36,944 nt of DNA, taken from positions 1-36,944 of the forward strand of contig WFZK01000026.1 of assembly GCA_015489595.1 (NCBI GenBank). The letters are read 5' to 3'. Positions within the stretch are counted from its first letter, which is position 1. Each line of letters begins with the position of its first letter. This document shows, one piece after another, positions 1 to 9,436 of this stretch. Below the pieces are notes generated by a model. It was not told the DNA's origin. It did no database searches and was given only the letters and a program-made list of their open reading frames with translations. The DNA comes from Candidatus Dojkabacteria bacterium (lineage in GTDB: Bacteria > Patescibacteriota > Dojkabacteria > GCA-002793355). The position numbers were made by a program, and so were the translations under genes.

Positions 1-85
1 ACATTCTATATGCGTGAAGTTTTTTCAATACGTATGCATTGTTAGAGAATTTTTCGTATAATATTCTGAATTTGTATTCTTTCAT

Positions 86-155
86 GTGTGGTTCCCCTAA
101 CAATTTATCTCCTTAAATTATTGTAGCGGGAGCCACACCTATTTTTTATTTTGTC
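86..155 (+). terminator. Intrinsic-terminator-like hairpin followed by T-rich tract, presumably for a + strand gene left of the window
   Basis: Imperfect inverted repeat GTGTGGTTCCCCTAACAATTTA (86-107) / TAAATTATTGTAGCGGGAGCCACAC (114-138), followed by ctattttttatttt. Confidence 0.5.
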
Positions 156-247
156 TCAACTCTTTTTGGACCGGTACATCGGACTCAAAGGCTAATACAG
201 ACTTTAAACACCCCATCAAATTTTGATAATAAATCCCTCCTTTCTCT

Positions 248-431
248 TTCGGGGCTGGGGCAAAAATCGACTATTTTCGATTTTTGCCCCAGCCCCGAAG
301 CTTATAATTCTTCCGGCCGTCTTACATTTCCCCCTTGTTGGCGAACAATTTTTCGCTACCCAACGTAAGGCAAGTTACTTTAGAGGGTGCGGGGCAAAAA
401 TGTGTCATTGCTACATTTTGCCCCGCACCCT
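248..431 (+). repeat. Composite palindromic repeat, copy 1 (hairpin H1 + ~87 nt conserved spacer + hairpin H2)
   Basis: H1 arms 248-270/277-299 (ttcggggctggggcaaaaatcga); H2 about 384-431 (agggtgcggggcaaaa...ttttgccccgcaccct); spacer matches 36036-36119, including atttttcgctaccca[a/g]cgtaagg (22/23). Confidence 0.85.
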
Positions 432-439
432 TTCACCCA

Positions 440-468
440 TTGACTGGAATTATACCTACTAGTACAAT
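440..468 (+). promoter_or_regulatory. Sigma70-type promoter for ORF 477-941
   Basis: TTGACT (440-445), 17-nt spacer, TACAAT (463-468), 8 nt to ATG. Confidence 0.6.
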
Positions 469-476
469 CTCAGCAT

Positions 477-941
477 ATGAAACTAGAATCTTTTAAAAAA
501 GCCACGCCTAAAAAAACCCTCATTTCGATAATAGCATTTGCCATCCTTACGCTGATTCTCGTTTCGTCAGCAATCAAAAAACGCCCACCTTCCCCAACGC
601 ACTCCGTCCAAGTCCGTACAAACTCACAACAAACACCCAAAAACATACCCTATTTTAGCAGACAGGCTCTCACTAAGAAATTATCAGAAAAATCCAAAAT
701 TAAATCTAACAAGCTGGTTTATGATCTTACAAAGATCAGCCGAGACGAGAACGCCATCTTTCTATACGGCGGCCTGGGAGAAAAAGGGAATCCGGGAGGC
801 AAACATTTCTTTGTAAAAATCACCAAAGACCCAGAAGAGATTAAGGTAATCTACATAGGCGAGCAACCGCCTAAGTGCAGCCTTCTTGACTCCCAAGGCT
901 TCCCAGGAAGCTGGCACAACCTTTGCAGAAAAGATGAGTAA
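477..941 (+). CDS. Hypothetical protein with N-terminal TM/signal anchor
   Basis: 154 aa ORF; N-terminal hydrophobic segment TLISIIAFAILTLILVSSAI; good upstream promoter. Confidence 0.7.
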   Translation: MKLESFKKATPKKTLISIIAFAILTLILVSSAIKKRPPSPTHSVQVRTNSQQTPKNIPYFSRQALTKKLSEKSKIKSNKLVYDLTKISRDENAIFLYGGLGEKGNPGGKHFFVKITKDPEEIKVIYIGEQPPKCSLLDSQGFPGSWHNLCRKDE

Positions 942-965
942 TATAGCCACCTAAAACCACCAACA

Positions 966-1463
966 CTACCTAAGAACGACTGGCCTTACCAGCCTAAAAT
1001 AATCCTTAAGCCTCATCGCTATTGAAAAACTCCTATCCCCTGCATTAAAAACTATCTTCTCGTTATCTAACAAACTTTTATCCACATAGACCTTTAACCC
1101 AAACAGATTACCAAAAGGAGGAATACCTCCAGGCAAGACACCATTTGTAATCTCTGCAACTTCTTCAGGGGTGGCGAATCTAAAGTTTTTTATCCCAAGG
1201 CGAGCCTTTAGCAGACTCTTATCGATCTTGGCATCGCCAGCAAGCACATACATGATAAATTCGCTCCGAGTCTTACTGTAATAAACCTTCAAGATCAAAG
1301 CTTTCGCGCCTTGATGCAAACTGTAGCCAGGGCGTACGTCAGCTGCCTCCTGACTGGTCCTTACGGGTTTGTGACGGAAGGTCTGATACCAAAGGTTATT
1401 TTTATCTAGAAGCTCTAAGATCCTCTGCGTAACAGGATTTAATTTTGTCATAGCTATCATCAC
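966..1463 (-). CDS. YbaK/EbsC-family aminoacyl-tRNA deacylase-like protein
   Basis: Family-like sequence: FRHKPVRTSQEAADVRPGYSLHQGAKALILK ... LPGGIPPFGNLFGLKVYVDKSLL. Overlaps upstream cupin stop by 4 nt (ATGA); a later in-frame ATG is also possible. Confidence 0.85.
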   Translation of the reverse strand: MMIAMTKLNPVTQRILELLDKNNLWYQTFRHKPVRTSQEAADVRPGYSLHQGAKALILKVYYSKTRSEFIMYVLAGDAKIDKSLLKARLGIKNFRFATPEEVAEITNGVLPGGIPPFGNLFGLKVYVDKSLLDNEKIVFNAGDRSFSIAMRLKDYFRLVRPVVLR

Positions 1464-1801
1464 ATAATAATCTTATGCTGCTTAGGCGACCATGCTGGCG
1501 TACACACCATAAACAGCATCATATTACCTTGCCAAAAATATTTCTCATTAGGCTCAATAAGAACAACGTCGCCCTCCTCCAAACTATATTTTTTGCCTTT
1601 GACTACGAGTATTCCTTCACCTTTAACCACATAAGCTAGCTCTTTACACTCTAAATTTACTGCCAGCCCCTTCTCTGGGTATCGGCCAGATAGCTCAATT
1701 ATGGTACCGTTGATATCCTTATCGTGCAAAGGATACTCTATTGCAACACATGTCTTGCTGTTCTCAAACCTCCTACTTTGTTTGGACTTGAGCATTTTCA
1801 T
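1460..1801 (-). CDS. Cupin-domain protein
   Basis: 113 aa; ELAYVVKGEGILVVKGKKYSLEEGDVVLIEPNEKYFWQGN is a typical small cupin barrel; TATAAT 6 nt before ATG; ends in TGA. Confidence 0.8.
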   Translation of the reverse strand: MKMLKSKQSRRFENSKTCVAIEYPLHDKDINGTIIELSGRYPEKGLAVNLECKELAYVVKGEGILVVKGKKYSLEEGDVVLIEPNEKYFWQGNMMLFMVCTPAWSPKQHKIIM

Positions 1802-1931
1802 TAAGCTATTATAAACAAATCAAGGCGGAGTGGCATAGCCCCGCCCCCGCCGAACAAAGAATACCTGTCTGTCGCAAAAGATGAATCAATACCTCCTGGA
1901 AAACTTCAAAGTCACACAGGCTGCCAACTGC

Positions 1932-2981
1932 CTACAAATACACCCTTACCCAAACTCCTACCAATACCCCAAACATAACTAATATCCACTGAAGAAGCCA
2001 CGCTCTCATTGTCACCTTTGCATCTGGCCAGCCTATATGCTGGAAATAATGATGAATCGGCGCTATAGGAAACAGCCTTTTGCGTCTTAGCTTAAAGCTT
2101 AAAATCTGTAAAAAGCTTGTAGCTGTATCTAAAAAGTACAAAAGCATAAAGAAAAACCAGGCCTCAACTGTGTCTGTATAAAGAGCCATAAGTAAAAAAA
2201 GCGCTCCCATAGGCATAGCCCCAGGGCTTCCCATAAAGACCCTGGCTGGCGGAATATTAAAGTACAGATAGACCGCCAGGACTCCCATTACAACCGCTAT
2301 CATCGAAGACAGAGAGTGCATTTTGTATATTAAAAAGCTATTCGGAAAAGCAAAGTTTAAAAACACGAAGCCTAAAAAAGTGAGCATAAAAAGTCCAGTG
2401 GATAAACCATCCACTCCGTCAACAAGCTCAGTAGCATAAGAGCTAGCAAGTAAGAAAAGAGCCAGCACAGGAAACATCACGCCTGTTAAAGGCCAGTTGT
2501 GCCCCAAAATTCTTACATGAGTTACCCCAAGAAAATGCACAGCAACATAAGCTACAAACAGAAAAAGCGCATACATTATAGTCAGTTTCCCCATCCTATA
2601 CCAAAAAGTCTCGCTTATCATCCGGTATTTCTCGGTCCTCTTTATAAAAAACTGAGTAAAAACTTCATCCACAAAACCATAGAGACCGATTAAGAAAAAT
2701 ATTAAAGCCATAGCACGAGAAAACGGCGTGTGGAAAAATAAAAGCCAAATTACAGGAACTGTAAGCCAGATTAAGATCCCACCTAAACTTGGGGTGCCGA
2801 TTTTGGCCCGTTCTTTGTTGATCTTGTAAAAGATTGCATTTATACCCTTGATCTTTTTGTGATTTGCAATCATCTTAAGCTTATAAAGCAGATCTATAAG
2901 GGGAACCACCCACACAGCTGCTGCAATAAAACCAATAAAAAAGTACTTTGCGAAGTTAAAGATGGCTACAGCCGAGTTCAC
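1932..2981 (-). CDS. mraY: Phospho-N-acetylmuramoyl-pentapeptide-transferase (MraY family)
   Basis: Polytopic; GTPSLGGILIW, ELVDGVDGLSTG, PIHHYFQHIGWPDAKVTMRAW; GTG start with TATAAT 5 nt upstream. Confidence 0.9.
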   Translation of the reverse strand: MNSAVAIFNFAKYFFIGFIAAAVWVVPLIDLLYKLKMIANHKKIKGINAIFYKINKERAKIGTPSLGGILIWLTVPVIWLLFFHTPFSRAMALIFFLIGLYGFVDEVFTQFFIKRTEKYRMISETFWYRMGKLTIMYALFLFVAYVAVHFLGVTHVRILGHNWPLTGVMFPVLALFLLASSYATELVDGVDGLSTGLFMLTFLGFVFLNFAFPNSFLIYKMHSLSSMIAVVMGVLAVYLYFNIPPARVFMGSPGAMPMGALFLLMALYTDTVEAWFFFMLLYFLDTATSFLQILSFKLRRKRLFPIAPIHHYFQHIGWPDAKVTMRAWLLQWILVMFGVLVGVWVRVYL

Positions 2982-3020
2982 AGATGATTATAGCCACATC
3001 TTTTAGTATAATTCAACTAC

Positions 3021-4034
3021 ATGGAAAAGATTCCCCTGCTAAAGAGACTTCTTGCACGGCTCAAACTTATAAAACTGCCGAAAAAACTTCCCCGCCCACT
3101 TAAAAGGCCGCTTGTCCTCCGGCAGAAGCCTAAAAACTATTCCCTCGAGCTAAAAAAACTTCTTAAGCAAAAGAAACTTAAAATCACGGCTCTTATTCCA
3201 GCCTACAATGAGGAGCCACGAATAAAGAGGGTCCTTGAAACTGTATGCAGCTATCCATACTTTACCGAGGTGATAGTAGTAAACGACGGTAGCACAGACA
3301 ACACCAAGGCAGTCGTAGAATCCTTTGGATGCGAAAAGCTTAAGCTTATAAATCTACCTAAAAACATGGGCAAGACCGATGCAGTGCTTGCCGGTATGAA
3401 ACAGGCTCGCGGCGACATCGTTGTTATGATTGACGCAGACCTTGTTAACCTCCACCACTCCTATCTAGACAAGCTTATCTATCTTGTAGCTAGCAGAGAG
3501 TACGACATGACCATATTAGACAGATCCGGCGACAGGCTAAGCCCCTTCGGCCTTGCCGGAATAGCAAGACTTATGGGCGGAGAAAGAGCTTTCTGGAGAA
3601 AGGACTTTCTTAAGCTAAATCTAAAGGGAATTAAAAATTACTCTCTTGAGGGTGCGATGAATATGGAGTATTTAAAGCGTGGGAAAAAGGTAAGAACAGT
3701 ACTTGCCCCAGACCTTACAGGAGAATGGCAGCTTTTCAAATGGGGAATAGCTACAGGTGTTAAGCGATATCTTAAGGAATTTTGGGAAGTCTACAAGGCT
3801 ACAGGAGTGCGCAATTATTATGTCCAGCTTACCGAGGTGGCGGATGATCCAATTGCCGAGCTTTATACCTTAATGGACAAGACAAGAAAGAACAAAGTCG
3901 CCAGAGAACTCCTAAGGCTTGGTATATTAGCTGCGACTACGGTGGCCTCTCTAGGGGTGATAGGGTATCTTATACTTCATCATACAAAAAAACGTGTACG
4001 CAAGTCTATTCAAAAAATTAGTGGTCCTGAGTAG
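3021..4034 (+). CDS. Family 2 glycosyltransferase
   Basis: ALIPAYNEEPRIKRVLETV, VVNDGSTDNT, VVMIDADLVNL; very basic N-terminus; C-terminal TM helix; TATAAT 8 nt before ATG. Confidence 0.9.
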   Translation: MEKIPLLKRLLARLKLIKLPKKLPRPLKRPLVLRQKPKNYSLELKKLLKQKKLKITALIPAYNEEPRIKRVLETVCSYPYFTEVIVVNDGSTDNTKAVVESFGCEKLKLINLPKNMGKTDAVLAGMKQARGDIVVMIDADLVNLHHSYLDKLIYLVASREYDMTILDRSGDRLSPFGLAGIARLMGGERAFWRKDFLKLNLKGIKNYSLEGAMNMEYLKRGKKVRTVLAPDLTGEWQLFKWGIATGVKRYLKEFWEVYKATGVRNYYVQLTEVADDPIAELYTLMDKTRKNKVARELLRLGILAATTVASLGVIGYLILHHTKKRVRKSIQKISGPE

Positions 4035-4045
4035 ATAATCTGGCC

Positions 4046-4083
4046 GGCGGGGCGTGGGCAAAAATTTTTGCCCACGCCCCGCC
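4046..4083. repeat. Perfect 38-bp GC-rich palindrome
   Basis: ggcggggcgtgggcaaaaa/tttttgcccacgccccgcc; 12 bp after GT2 stop and 28 bp before the -10 of the M20 gene. Confidence 0.9.
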
Positions 4084-4122
4084 TCGCTCGAAAAATTCCT
4101 ACCGTATGCGGTATAATATCCT

Positions 4123-5505
4123 ATGGATTTTTCAAAATTTTGGGAAAAGGAATCTAACCGCCTTATCAAAGAGCTCAGCGACTTTCTAAGAATAAAATCA
4201 ATCAGCACAGACCTCAACTACGCCACTGAGATGCAAAAAGCTCAAAAGTGGCTTATTACCAAATTAGAATCACTCGGTTTTAAAACCAAGCTACTGTTAC
4301 CCCCCAATCCAAGCAAAGGCACACATGCAAATCCTGTAATTTGGGCGGAATATACAACAGACCCTAAAGCTGAAACTATTATGATCTACGGGCATTACGA
4401 TGTCCAACCCGCGGACCCCGAAGAAAAATGGAAAACCCCTCCCTTTGAACCCACAATAAAAGACGGCAAGATTTATGCCCGAGGAGCCAATGACAATAAA
4501 GGCCAGATATTTGCTAACATTATTGCAGCCGAGTATTACGTCAAGTATTCAAAGAAGAAAAAATTCAACCTCAAATTCTTCATAGAAGGAGAAGAGGAAA
4601 CAGATGGAGTCACTACAGATGAGGTAATCTTATCGAGACAGTTCGACAAGGAGTTAAAAACCACGTATTTCTGGATCTCTGACGGCCCGTGGATCGCCAA
4701 GGATAAACCTACTATAGTATACGCATTAAGAGGGCTAGTCTACTATGACCTAAAGATGCAAACAGGCAAAAAAGACGTGCATTCAGGGATCTACGGCAAT
4801 ACAATAATGAATCCTGGGAATTTAGCAGGCTATGTTATCTTTAAGCTAAAGGATATTTTAAGAAACCGAATCCGGATACCAAAACTGTACAAAAAGGTAC
4901 GCAGACCAAGCAAATATGAGCTTGATCTTGTATCCAAAGCCAGCCCGACATGGGAGGAGGTCCTTTCTGAATCCGAGGCTTATGTTGCTACCCCGTACAA
5001 AGACTTCCCGCCGCTTTCTCTAACAGGACTCATGCCCAGCCTAGATGTGCATGGAATAAACACTGGATATACCCAACCTGGTGGTATAAAAACCGTAATT
5101 CCACATGAGGCAACCATTAAGTTTTCAATAAGGCTAGTGCCATACCTTTCTCCCGACGAAGTAACAACGCTGCTTGAAAAATATCTTGAGCAAATTATTC
5201 CAAAAGGCGTAAAGTGGGAACTTATTAAGCTTGGAAGCGCTGAGCCTTTTATAATGGATCCTAAAGACCCTGCGGTAGAAAAACTTTTAAAGGTGATGTC
5301 TGATGCTTTTGGTAAGCCTGCCGTGTTGGTACCAGAAGGGGGATCTATTGGTCTAGTAAACACCATGGCCAAAACATACAATCCTAAGATACTAATGCCA
5401 AACTATGGACTCCCAGATGATGGTCTTCATGCTCCAAACGAAAAGTTTGACATTAAGCAGCTAAGAGACGGGGCAAAGTGCTTGGTAGGATTTCTGGAGA
5501 GGTAG
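4123..5505 (+). CDS. M20-family metallopeptidase (dipeptidase-like)
   Basis: MIYGHYDVQPADP, ARGANDNKGQ, FFIEGEEETDG; TATAAT 5 nt before ATG. Confidence 0.9.
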   Translation: MDFSKFWEKESNRLIKELSDFLRIKSISTDLNYATEMQKAQKWLITKLESLGFKTKLLLPPNPSKGTHANPVIWAEYTTDPKAETIMIYGHYDVQPADPEEKWKTPPFEPTIKDGKIYARGANDNKGQIFANIIAAEYYVKYSKKKKFNLKFFIEGEEETDGVTTDEVILSRQFDKELKTTYFWISDGPWIAKDKPTIVYALRGLVYYDLKMQTGKKDVHSGIYGNTIMNPGNLAGYVIFKLKDILRNRIRIPKLYKKVRRPSKYELDLVSKASPTWEEVLSESEAYVATPYKDFPPLSLTGLMPSLDVHGINTGYTQPGGIKTVIPHEATIKFSIRLVPYLSPDEVTTLLEKYLEQIIPKGVKWELIKLGSAEPFIMDPKDPAVEKLLKVMSDAFGKPAVLVPEGGSIGLVNTMAKTYNPKILMPNYGLPDDGLHAPNEKFDIKQLRDGAKCLVGFLER

Positions 5506-5514
5506 GAAAGCCAA

Positions 5515-6378
5515 TCAGTTATCCTGACTATCCCCCCTATCCTCAGGAAAGGTAGCAAGTTTCATTAATTTAAGGCCCTCTGATATCAAAAACCTCAAGG
5601 CCCCGAATCCTTCTCCTTGTCTAGCCAGCCTCTCTATGAAGCCAGACATCGACTCTTCGATTAATCTTCGCTGCGTGGCGAACTCCTCTGGCTTCAAGCC
5701 TTCCTGCAGTATCTTCTCTACCCCACTCTTGTTTTTCATAAGGGATCTGATAAATTCCCACAGACCCCATTTTCCTAGGCCAATATCTCGCCTACGAATA
5801 ACTTCTGTGAGAATTAACCTACCATACGTTCTTTTCCAAGATAGAGGAAGGGACAACCTCCCCTTGCTGGTTAGCCACAAAGAGAGCCACCAGCCCAACA
5901 GTATCCCTCTTAGAACACTCCATTGAGAATCGTCCAAATTCAATTCTCCTATCACGGCATCAACCCAAAATAGGTAATCCAATACTACCCTATTCAACTT
6001 CACCACTTTTTCTTTTATCATGTTGGACCAAACCTTCTTAGGAACTCCACACTGCTCCGAATTCGAGTAAAACATTACTAATCGTTCTAGAGTAGCCCAA
6101 TTACGCCGAACCTCCTCCTTAGAATGTTCGGGAGCTTCTAGTCTCCTATTAAATCTAAACCACCTCACAAGCTCCTGGATTGCCTTCTGAGCTTCCAGAT
6201 GAACATTGATCCTATCCTGTACCCCCCCTGAGGCACCTAGGGGAGGCGAGTCTCCTGATGATACTAAACCTAATAAACCAGCATAAACAACCAAAGCTTC
6301 TGCCGGCCCATCAAAACCTCTTACGTCTGCTTGCCTAGAAGCCTCCGCCCCAACGCTAGCTGTATTCTTTTTGCTCAT
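5515..6378 (-). CDS. Hypothetical helical protein (orphan A)
   Basis: About 287 aa; no motif recognised. ATG at 6378 is preceded by GGGGGAGAG, so preferred over the 6390 TTG start of the ORF track; overlaps the 3' end of rarA. Confidence 0.7.
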   Translation of the reverse strand: MSKKNTASVGAEASRQADVRGFDGPAEALVVYAGLLGLVSSGDSPPLGASGGVQDRINVHLEAQKAIQELVRWFRFNRRLEAPEHSKEEVRRNWATLERLVMFYSNSEQCGVPKKVWSNMIKEKVVKLNRVVLDYLFWVDAVIGELNLDDSQWSVLRGILLGWWLSLWLTSKGRLSLPLSWKRTYGRLILTEVIRRRDIGLGKWGLWEFIRSLMKNKSGVEKILQEGLKPEEFATQRRLIEESMSGFIERLARQGEGFGALRFLISEGLKLMKLATFPEDRGDSQDN

Positions 6379-7600
6379 TCTCTCCCCCAAACAGCTTAGA
6401 TCCCCAACCTTTCCAAGGTTTATCTTTCCCTTTTAAAAGCTTATGAAGTTTATCTGGCAAGGTCTGTTGGCCGCTTTTCTTGTCTTTAAAATCATGATCA
6501 TATTTATATCCCTTACCATACCCTAGCTTTTTAAGCAGATCTACAGGAGCATTTCTAAAGTGCAATGGGACTGGTAAGTTACCATATTTTCTGACAAGAT
6601 ACTTGGTAAAAACTTCCATGTCAAAAGCACTATTATCCTTCGGAGCTTCTGCCAAATACATAGCTGTCTGAATAAGAAAGATGGCACACTCAGGCATACC
6701 TACTCGCTCACAAGCATCATAGGCGGCAAGGGCTAAAAGCAAAGCCGCGGGCTTAGCATTCCCTACATCTTCGCTTGCAAATCTTAAAAGCCTTCGGGCG
6801 ATGTAAAGCGGATCCTCCCCGGCTTCTAGCATTCGCATTATGTAATAACTCGCTGCTAAAGGATCACTTGCTCTTAGGCTTTTATGCACGGCAGATATAA
6901 GATTGTAATGATTTTCTCCCCCTCTATCGTATCTTAGCTTCTGAGCAAGGACTTGAGAAATGAGCTTAGGGGTCATCTCAATATCCTTACCGTACGCATT
7001 GAGTACAAACTCTAAAACATTCAAAGCCACTCTTACATCACCATCTGCATACTCAGCCATGACAGAAGCTGCCTTGTCAGACAATTTAACCCCCTCTTTT
7101 TTGGCCACTTCTTGTAAACGTTTCTTTATCTGGCCAGCTGGCAAAGGCTTAAAAACAAAAACATGACACCTAGACAACAAAGGCGAAATAACAGTAAAAC
7201 CCGGATTCTCTGTGGTGGCACCAATCAAAGTTATTAGGCCACTTTCTACGAATGGTAAAAGAGCATCTTGTTGAGCCTTACTCCACCTATGAATCTCGTC
7301 GATAAAAAGCACAGATCTTTTGCCTTGAGCTTTTAGCTTCTGGGCCTGCTGCAAAATCTTTTTAAGCTTGGCTTTGCCGTCCATCACGGCAGAAAGTGTA
7401 AAGAATTCATAATTTAATGTTTTAGCTAAGATATAAGCTAAGGTAGTTTTACCAACGCCTGGAGGACCCCAGAATATCATCGAAGGGATGTAGCCTTCTT
7501 CTATAAAACGCCTAATTGGGCCACTTCGCCCAACCAAATGTTCTTGACCAATAAATTCATCAAGGCTGTTAGGTCTGTATCTCCAAGCCAACGGCTCCAT
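6356..7600 (-). CDS. rarA: Replication-associated recombination protein A (MgsA/RarA AAA+ ATPase)
   Basis: EFIGQEHLVG, FWGPPGVGKTTLAYILA, VLFIDEIHRWSKAQQDALLPFVE, LIGATTENPGFTV; TATAAT 5 nt before ATG. Confidence 0.95.
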   Translation of the reverse strand: MEPLAWRYRPNSLDEFIGQEHLVGRSGPIRRFIEEGYIPSMIFWGPPGVGKTTLAYILAKTLNYEFFTLSAVMDGKAKLKKILQQAQKLKAQGKRSVLFIDEIHRWSKAQQDALLPFVESGLITLIGATTENPGFTVISPLLSRCHVFVFKPLPAGQIKKRLQEVAKKEGVKLSDKAASVMAEYADGDVRVALNVLEFVLNAYGKDIEMTPKLISQVLAQKLRYDRGGENHYNLISAVHKSLRASDPLAASYYIMRMLEAGEDPLYIARRLLRFASEDVGNAKPAALLLALAAYDACERVGMPECAIFLIQTAMYLAEAPKDNSAFDMEVFTKYLVRKYGNLPVPLHFRNAPVDLLKKLGYGKGYKYDHDFKDKKSGQQTLPDKLHKLLKGKDKPWKGWGSKLFGGENEQKEYS

Positions 7601-7713
7601 GCTGGATTATACACTCTGAGGGAGGGGGTAAGGAGAACTTCTCCTGGAAGTGGGGCAACTAAGAATCGTTCGCCCACGGCTCCTTTCTCAGCGCACTCCT
7701 GATATAATCCCAA

Positions 7714-9363
7714 ATGCCTAAATCCTCTTCTGCTGCGGCTTCCCCAGCTGTTTACTTCATAGGCATCGGAGGAACCGGAATGTCAGCCCTTGCCGGGATA
7801 TTTGCCTCCATTGGAATCAGGGTCTGCGGCAGCGATGTTACTGATAAGCCGATTTTAAAATTACTAGCCAAACGGCAAGTCAAAATATTTTTATCGCAGA
7901 ATAGCTTAAATATTCAAAGATGCAAACCAATAAAATTTGCAGTAGCTACAACAGCAATTCCAAAAGATAATCCCGAACTTAAAGCGCTCCGAAAGCTGAA
8001 TATTCCGATTCTATCGTACGGGCAAGCCCTCGGGCTAGTCACAAGGTTTTTCAAAACCGTTGGAATCGCAGGAACCCACGGCAAAACCACAACCACTTCG
8101 ATGATCTCGCAGACCTTGCTTGATTCACAAACTCCTTTTATGGCCCTCATTGGAAGCGAATTTGCGCCTTTTAAAGGGCTTAATTTTCACATCCCCGGCC
8201 AAATGCTTAGTACTCTTAAAAACCAGATTCTTTCTATTAAGCTAAAAAAGGCTGCGTACAAGCCAACAGCCTTGCTAGATAATCTACTGCAAGATCAGCT
8301 TAACATTAAGCCATATCCTCTCTGGTTTGTAATTGAGGCCGACGAGTACAAGTACTCATTCCTTAACCACAGATTCGAATACCTGGCCCTAGTTGGAATA
8401 GACTACGACCACCACGACTTCTACAAAACCCACCATCAATATTTAACTGCTTTTGCACGGGCGATGGCCAACACCAGCACTGCTGTATTTGTCAACCTGA
8501 AAGATCCACTACACCAAAAAATACTCAAGATAGCTCGCATAATTTTAAAACCGCCGACAAGGCAAAACCAACTTCCTACTCGCGTCGACTCCCACACGCA
8601 AAAAACTGACCCTAGCGACGCCACAGTCCCATCCTCTAACTTAACGCTAAGCTCCAATGGTCCTCATGTAATCGACTGGAGCAAGAATATTCAAACTGTC
8701 AAACACACAAAGCTCTGGCTCCCCACAGAATTTATGATACAAGATGCCGCGGTTGCCTATACTGTAGCGCAGCAGCTTAAAATCCCTGAAACAACAATCA
8801 AAACCGCCCTTACAAATTTCCGCGGAGCTCAAAGGCGCTTTGAAATCTTAGGCCACATCAGGCTGACGCGGAAAAACAATCCTCTTGTAATCTCAGATTA
8901 TGCTCACAACCCTAAGAAGGTAAAATACGCCATTTTAGCGCTTAAGACTTACATTGAAAAACACTACAACAAAAAGCATGCGAAAATTCTTATCATTTTC
9001 CAGCCGCATCAATATTTTAGACTTTATAAGCTAAGAAAAGAATTTATTAAAAACCTCGCAAGTGCCGTCCACCAGCTTTTAAGCCACAGCGTAAGGCTCT
9101 GGATCACCGACGTATTCGCAGCCAGGAGCCCCAAAAGTCACAGAAAACTTATCAACTCCGAAAAATTCGCAAGAAAACTAAGGATTGCCCTCTTGCCCGC
9201 AAAAGTTGAAGTAACCTACTCCAAAGACCTAGAATATACCCGACAAAAACTTCTAAAAACACAAGCTGATATAGTAATGCTTATAAGTGCAGGAGACCTG
9301 CCTAAAATTCTAGGGGGAGAGGCGAAAATCGGAAAAATCGATTTTCGCCTCTCCCCCCCTTAA
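7714..9363 (+). CDS. murC: UDP-N-acetylmuramate--L-alanine ligase
   Basis: YFIGIGGTGMSALAGIF, GIAGTHGKTTTTSMI, VIEADEYKYSFL, DYAHNPKKV; TATAAT 5 nt before ATG; C-terminal tail is encoded by a palindrome. Confidence 0.93.
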   Translation: MPKSSSAAASPAVYFIGIGGTGMSALAGIFASIGIRVCGSDVTDKPILKLLAKRQVKIFLSQNSLNIQRCKPIKFAVATTAIPKDNPELKALRKLNIPILSYGQALGLVTRFFKTVGIAGTHGKTTTTSMISQTLLDSQTPFMALIGSEFAPFKGLNFHIPGQMLSTLKNQILSIKLKKAAYKPTALLDNLLQDQLNIKPYPLWFVIEADEYKYSFLNHRFEYLALVGIDYDHHDFYKTHHQYLTAFARAMANTSTAVFVNLKDPLHQKILKIARIILKPPTRQNQLPTRVDSHTQKTDPSDATVPSSNLTLSSNGPHVIDWSKNIQTVKHTKLWLPTEFMIQDAAVAYTVAQQLKIPETTIKTALTNFRGAQRRFEILGHIRLTRKNNPLVISDYAHNPKKVKYAILALKTYIEKHYNKKHAKILIIFQPHQYFRLYKLRKEFIKNLASAVHQLLSHSVRLWITDVFAARSPKSHRKLINSEKFARKLRIALLPAKVEVTYSKDLEYTRQKLLKTQADIVMLISAGDLPKILGGEAKIGKIDFRLSPP

Positions 9364-9424
9364 ATCACCATCCCTCTGGCCATTTTAAATCATCCTGCTG
9401 GCAGGCAATCCTCCGCTACCATAA
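9313..9424 (+). repeat. Palindrome plus degenerate spacer; third copy of the composite repeat lacking H2
   Basis: Arms gggggagaggcgaaaatcg (9313-9331)/cgattttcgcctctccccc (9339-9357), then taaatcaccatccctctggccattttaaatcatcctgctggcaggcaatcctccgctacc, which aligns with the spacers of copies 1 and 2. Confidence 0.7.
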
Positions 9425-9436
9425 AGACAAAACCAC

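Noticed and set aside
223-462. 79 aa plus-strand ORF
   Set aside because: Lies entirely across composite repeat copy 1; its protein segment AKMCHCYILPRT is just the translated H2 hairpin and recurs in the repeat ORF at 36134.
1823-1852. ggcggagtggcatagccccgcccccgcc near the cupin promoter
   Set aside because: Possibly a decayed palindrome, but pairing is poor and the family core GGGGCAAAA is absent.
4980-5381. Antisense ORFs over 100 aa inside M20, nrdJ (26737-27141), orphan C (18134-18478, 18869-19399) and ftsK
   Set aside because: Opposite to strong family-matching CDS; explained by codon composition of the real gene.
7631-7645. aggagaacttctcct dyad between rarA and murC
   Set aside because: Short palindrome in a divergent promoter region; could be an operator but nothing else supports it.
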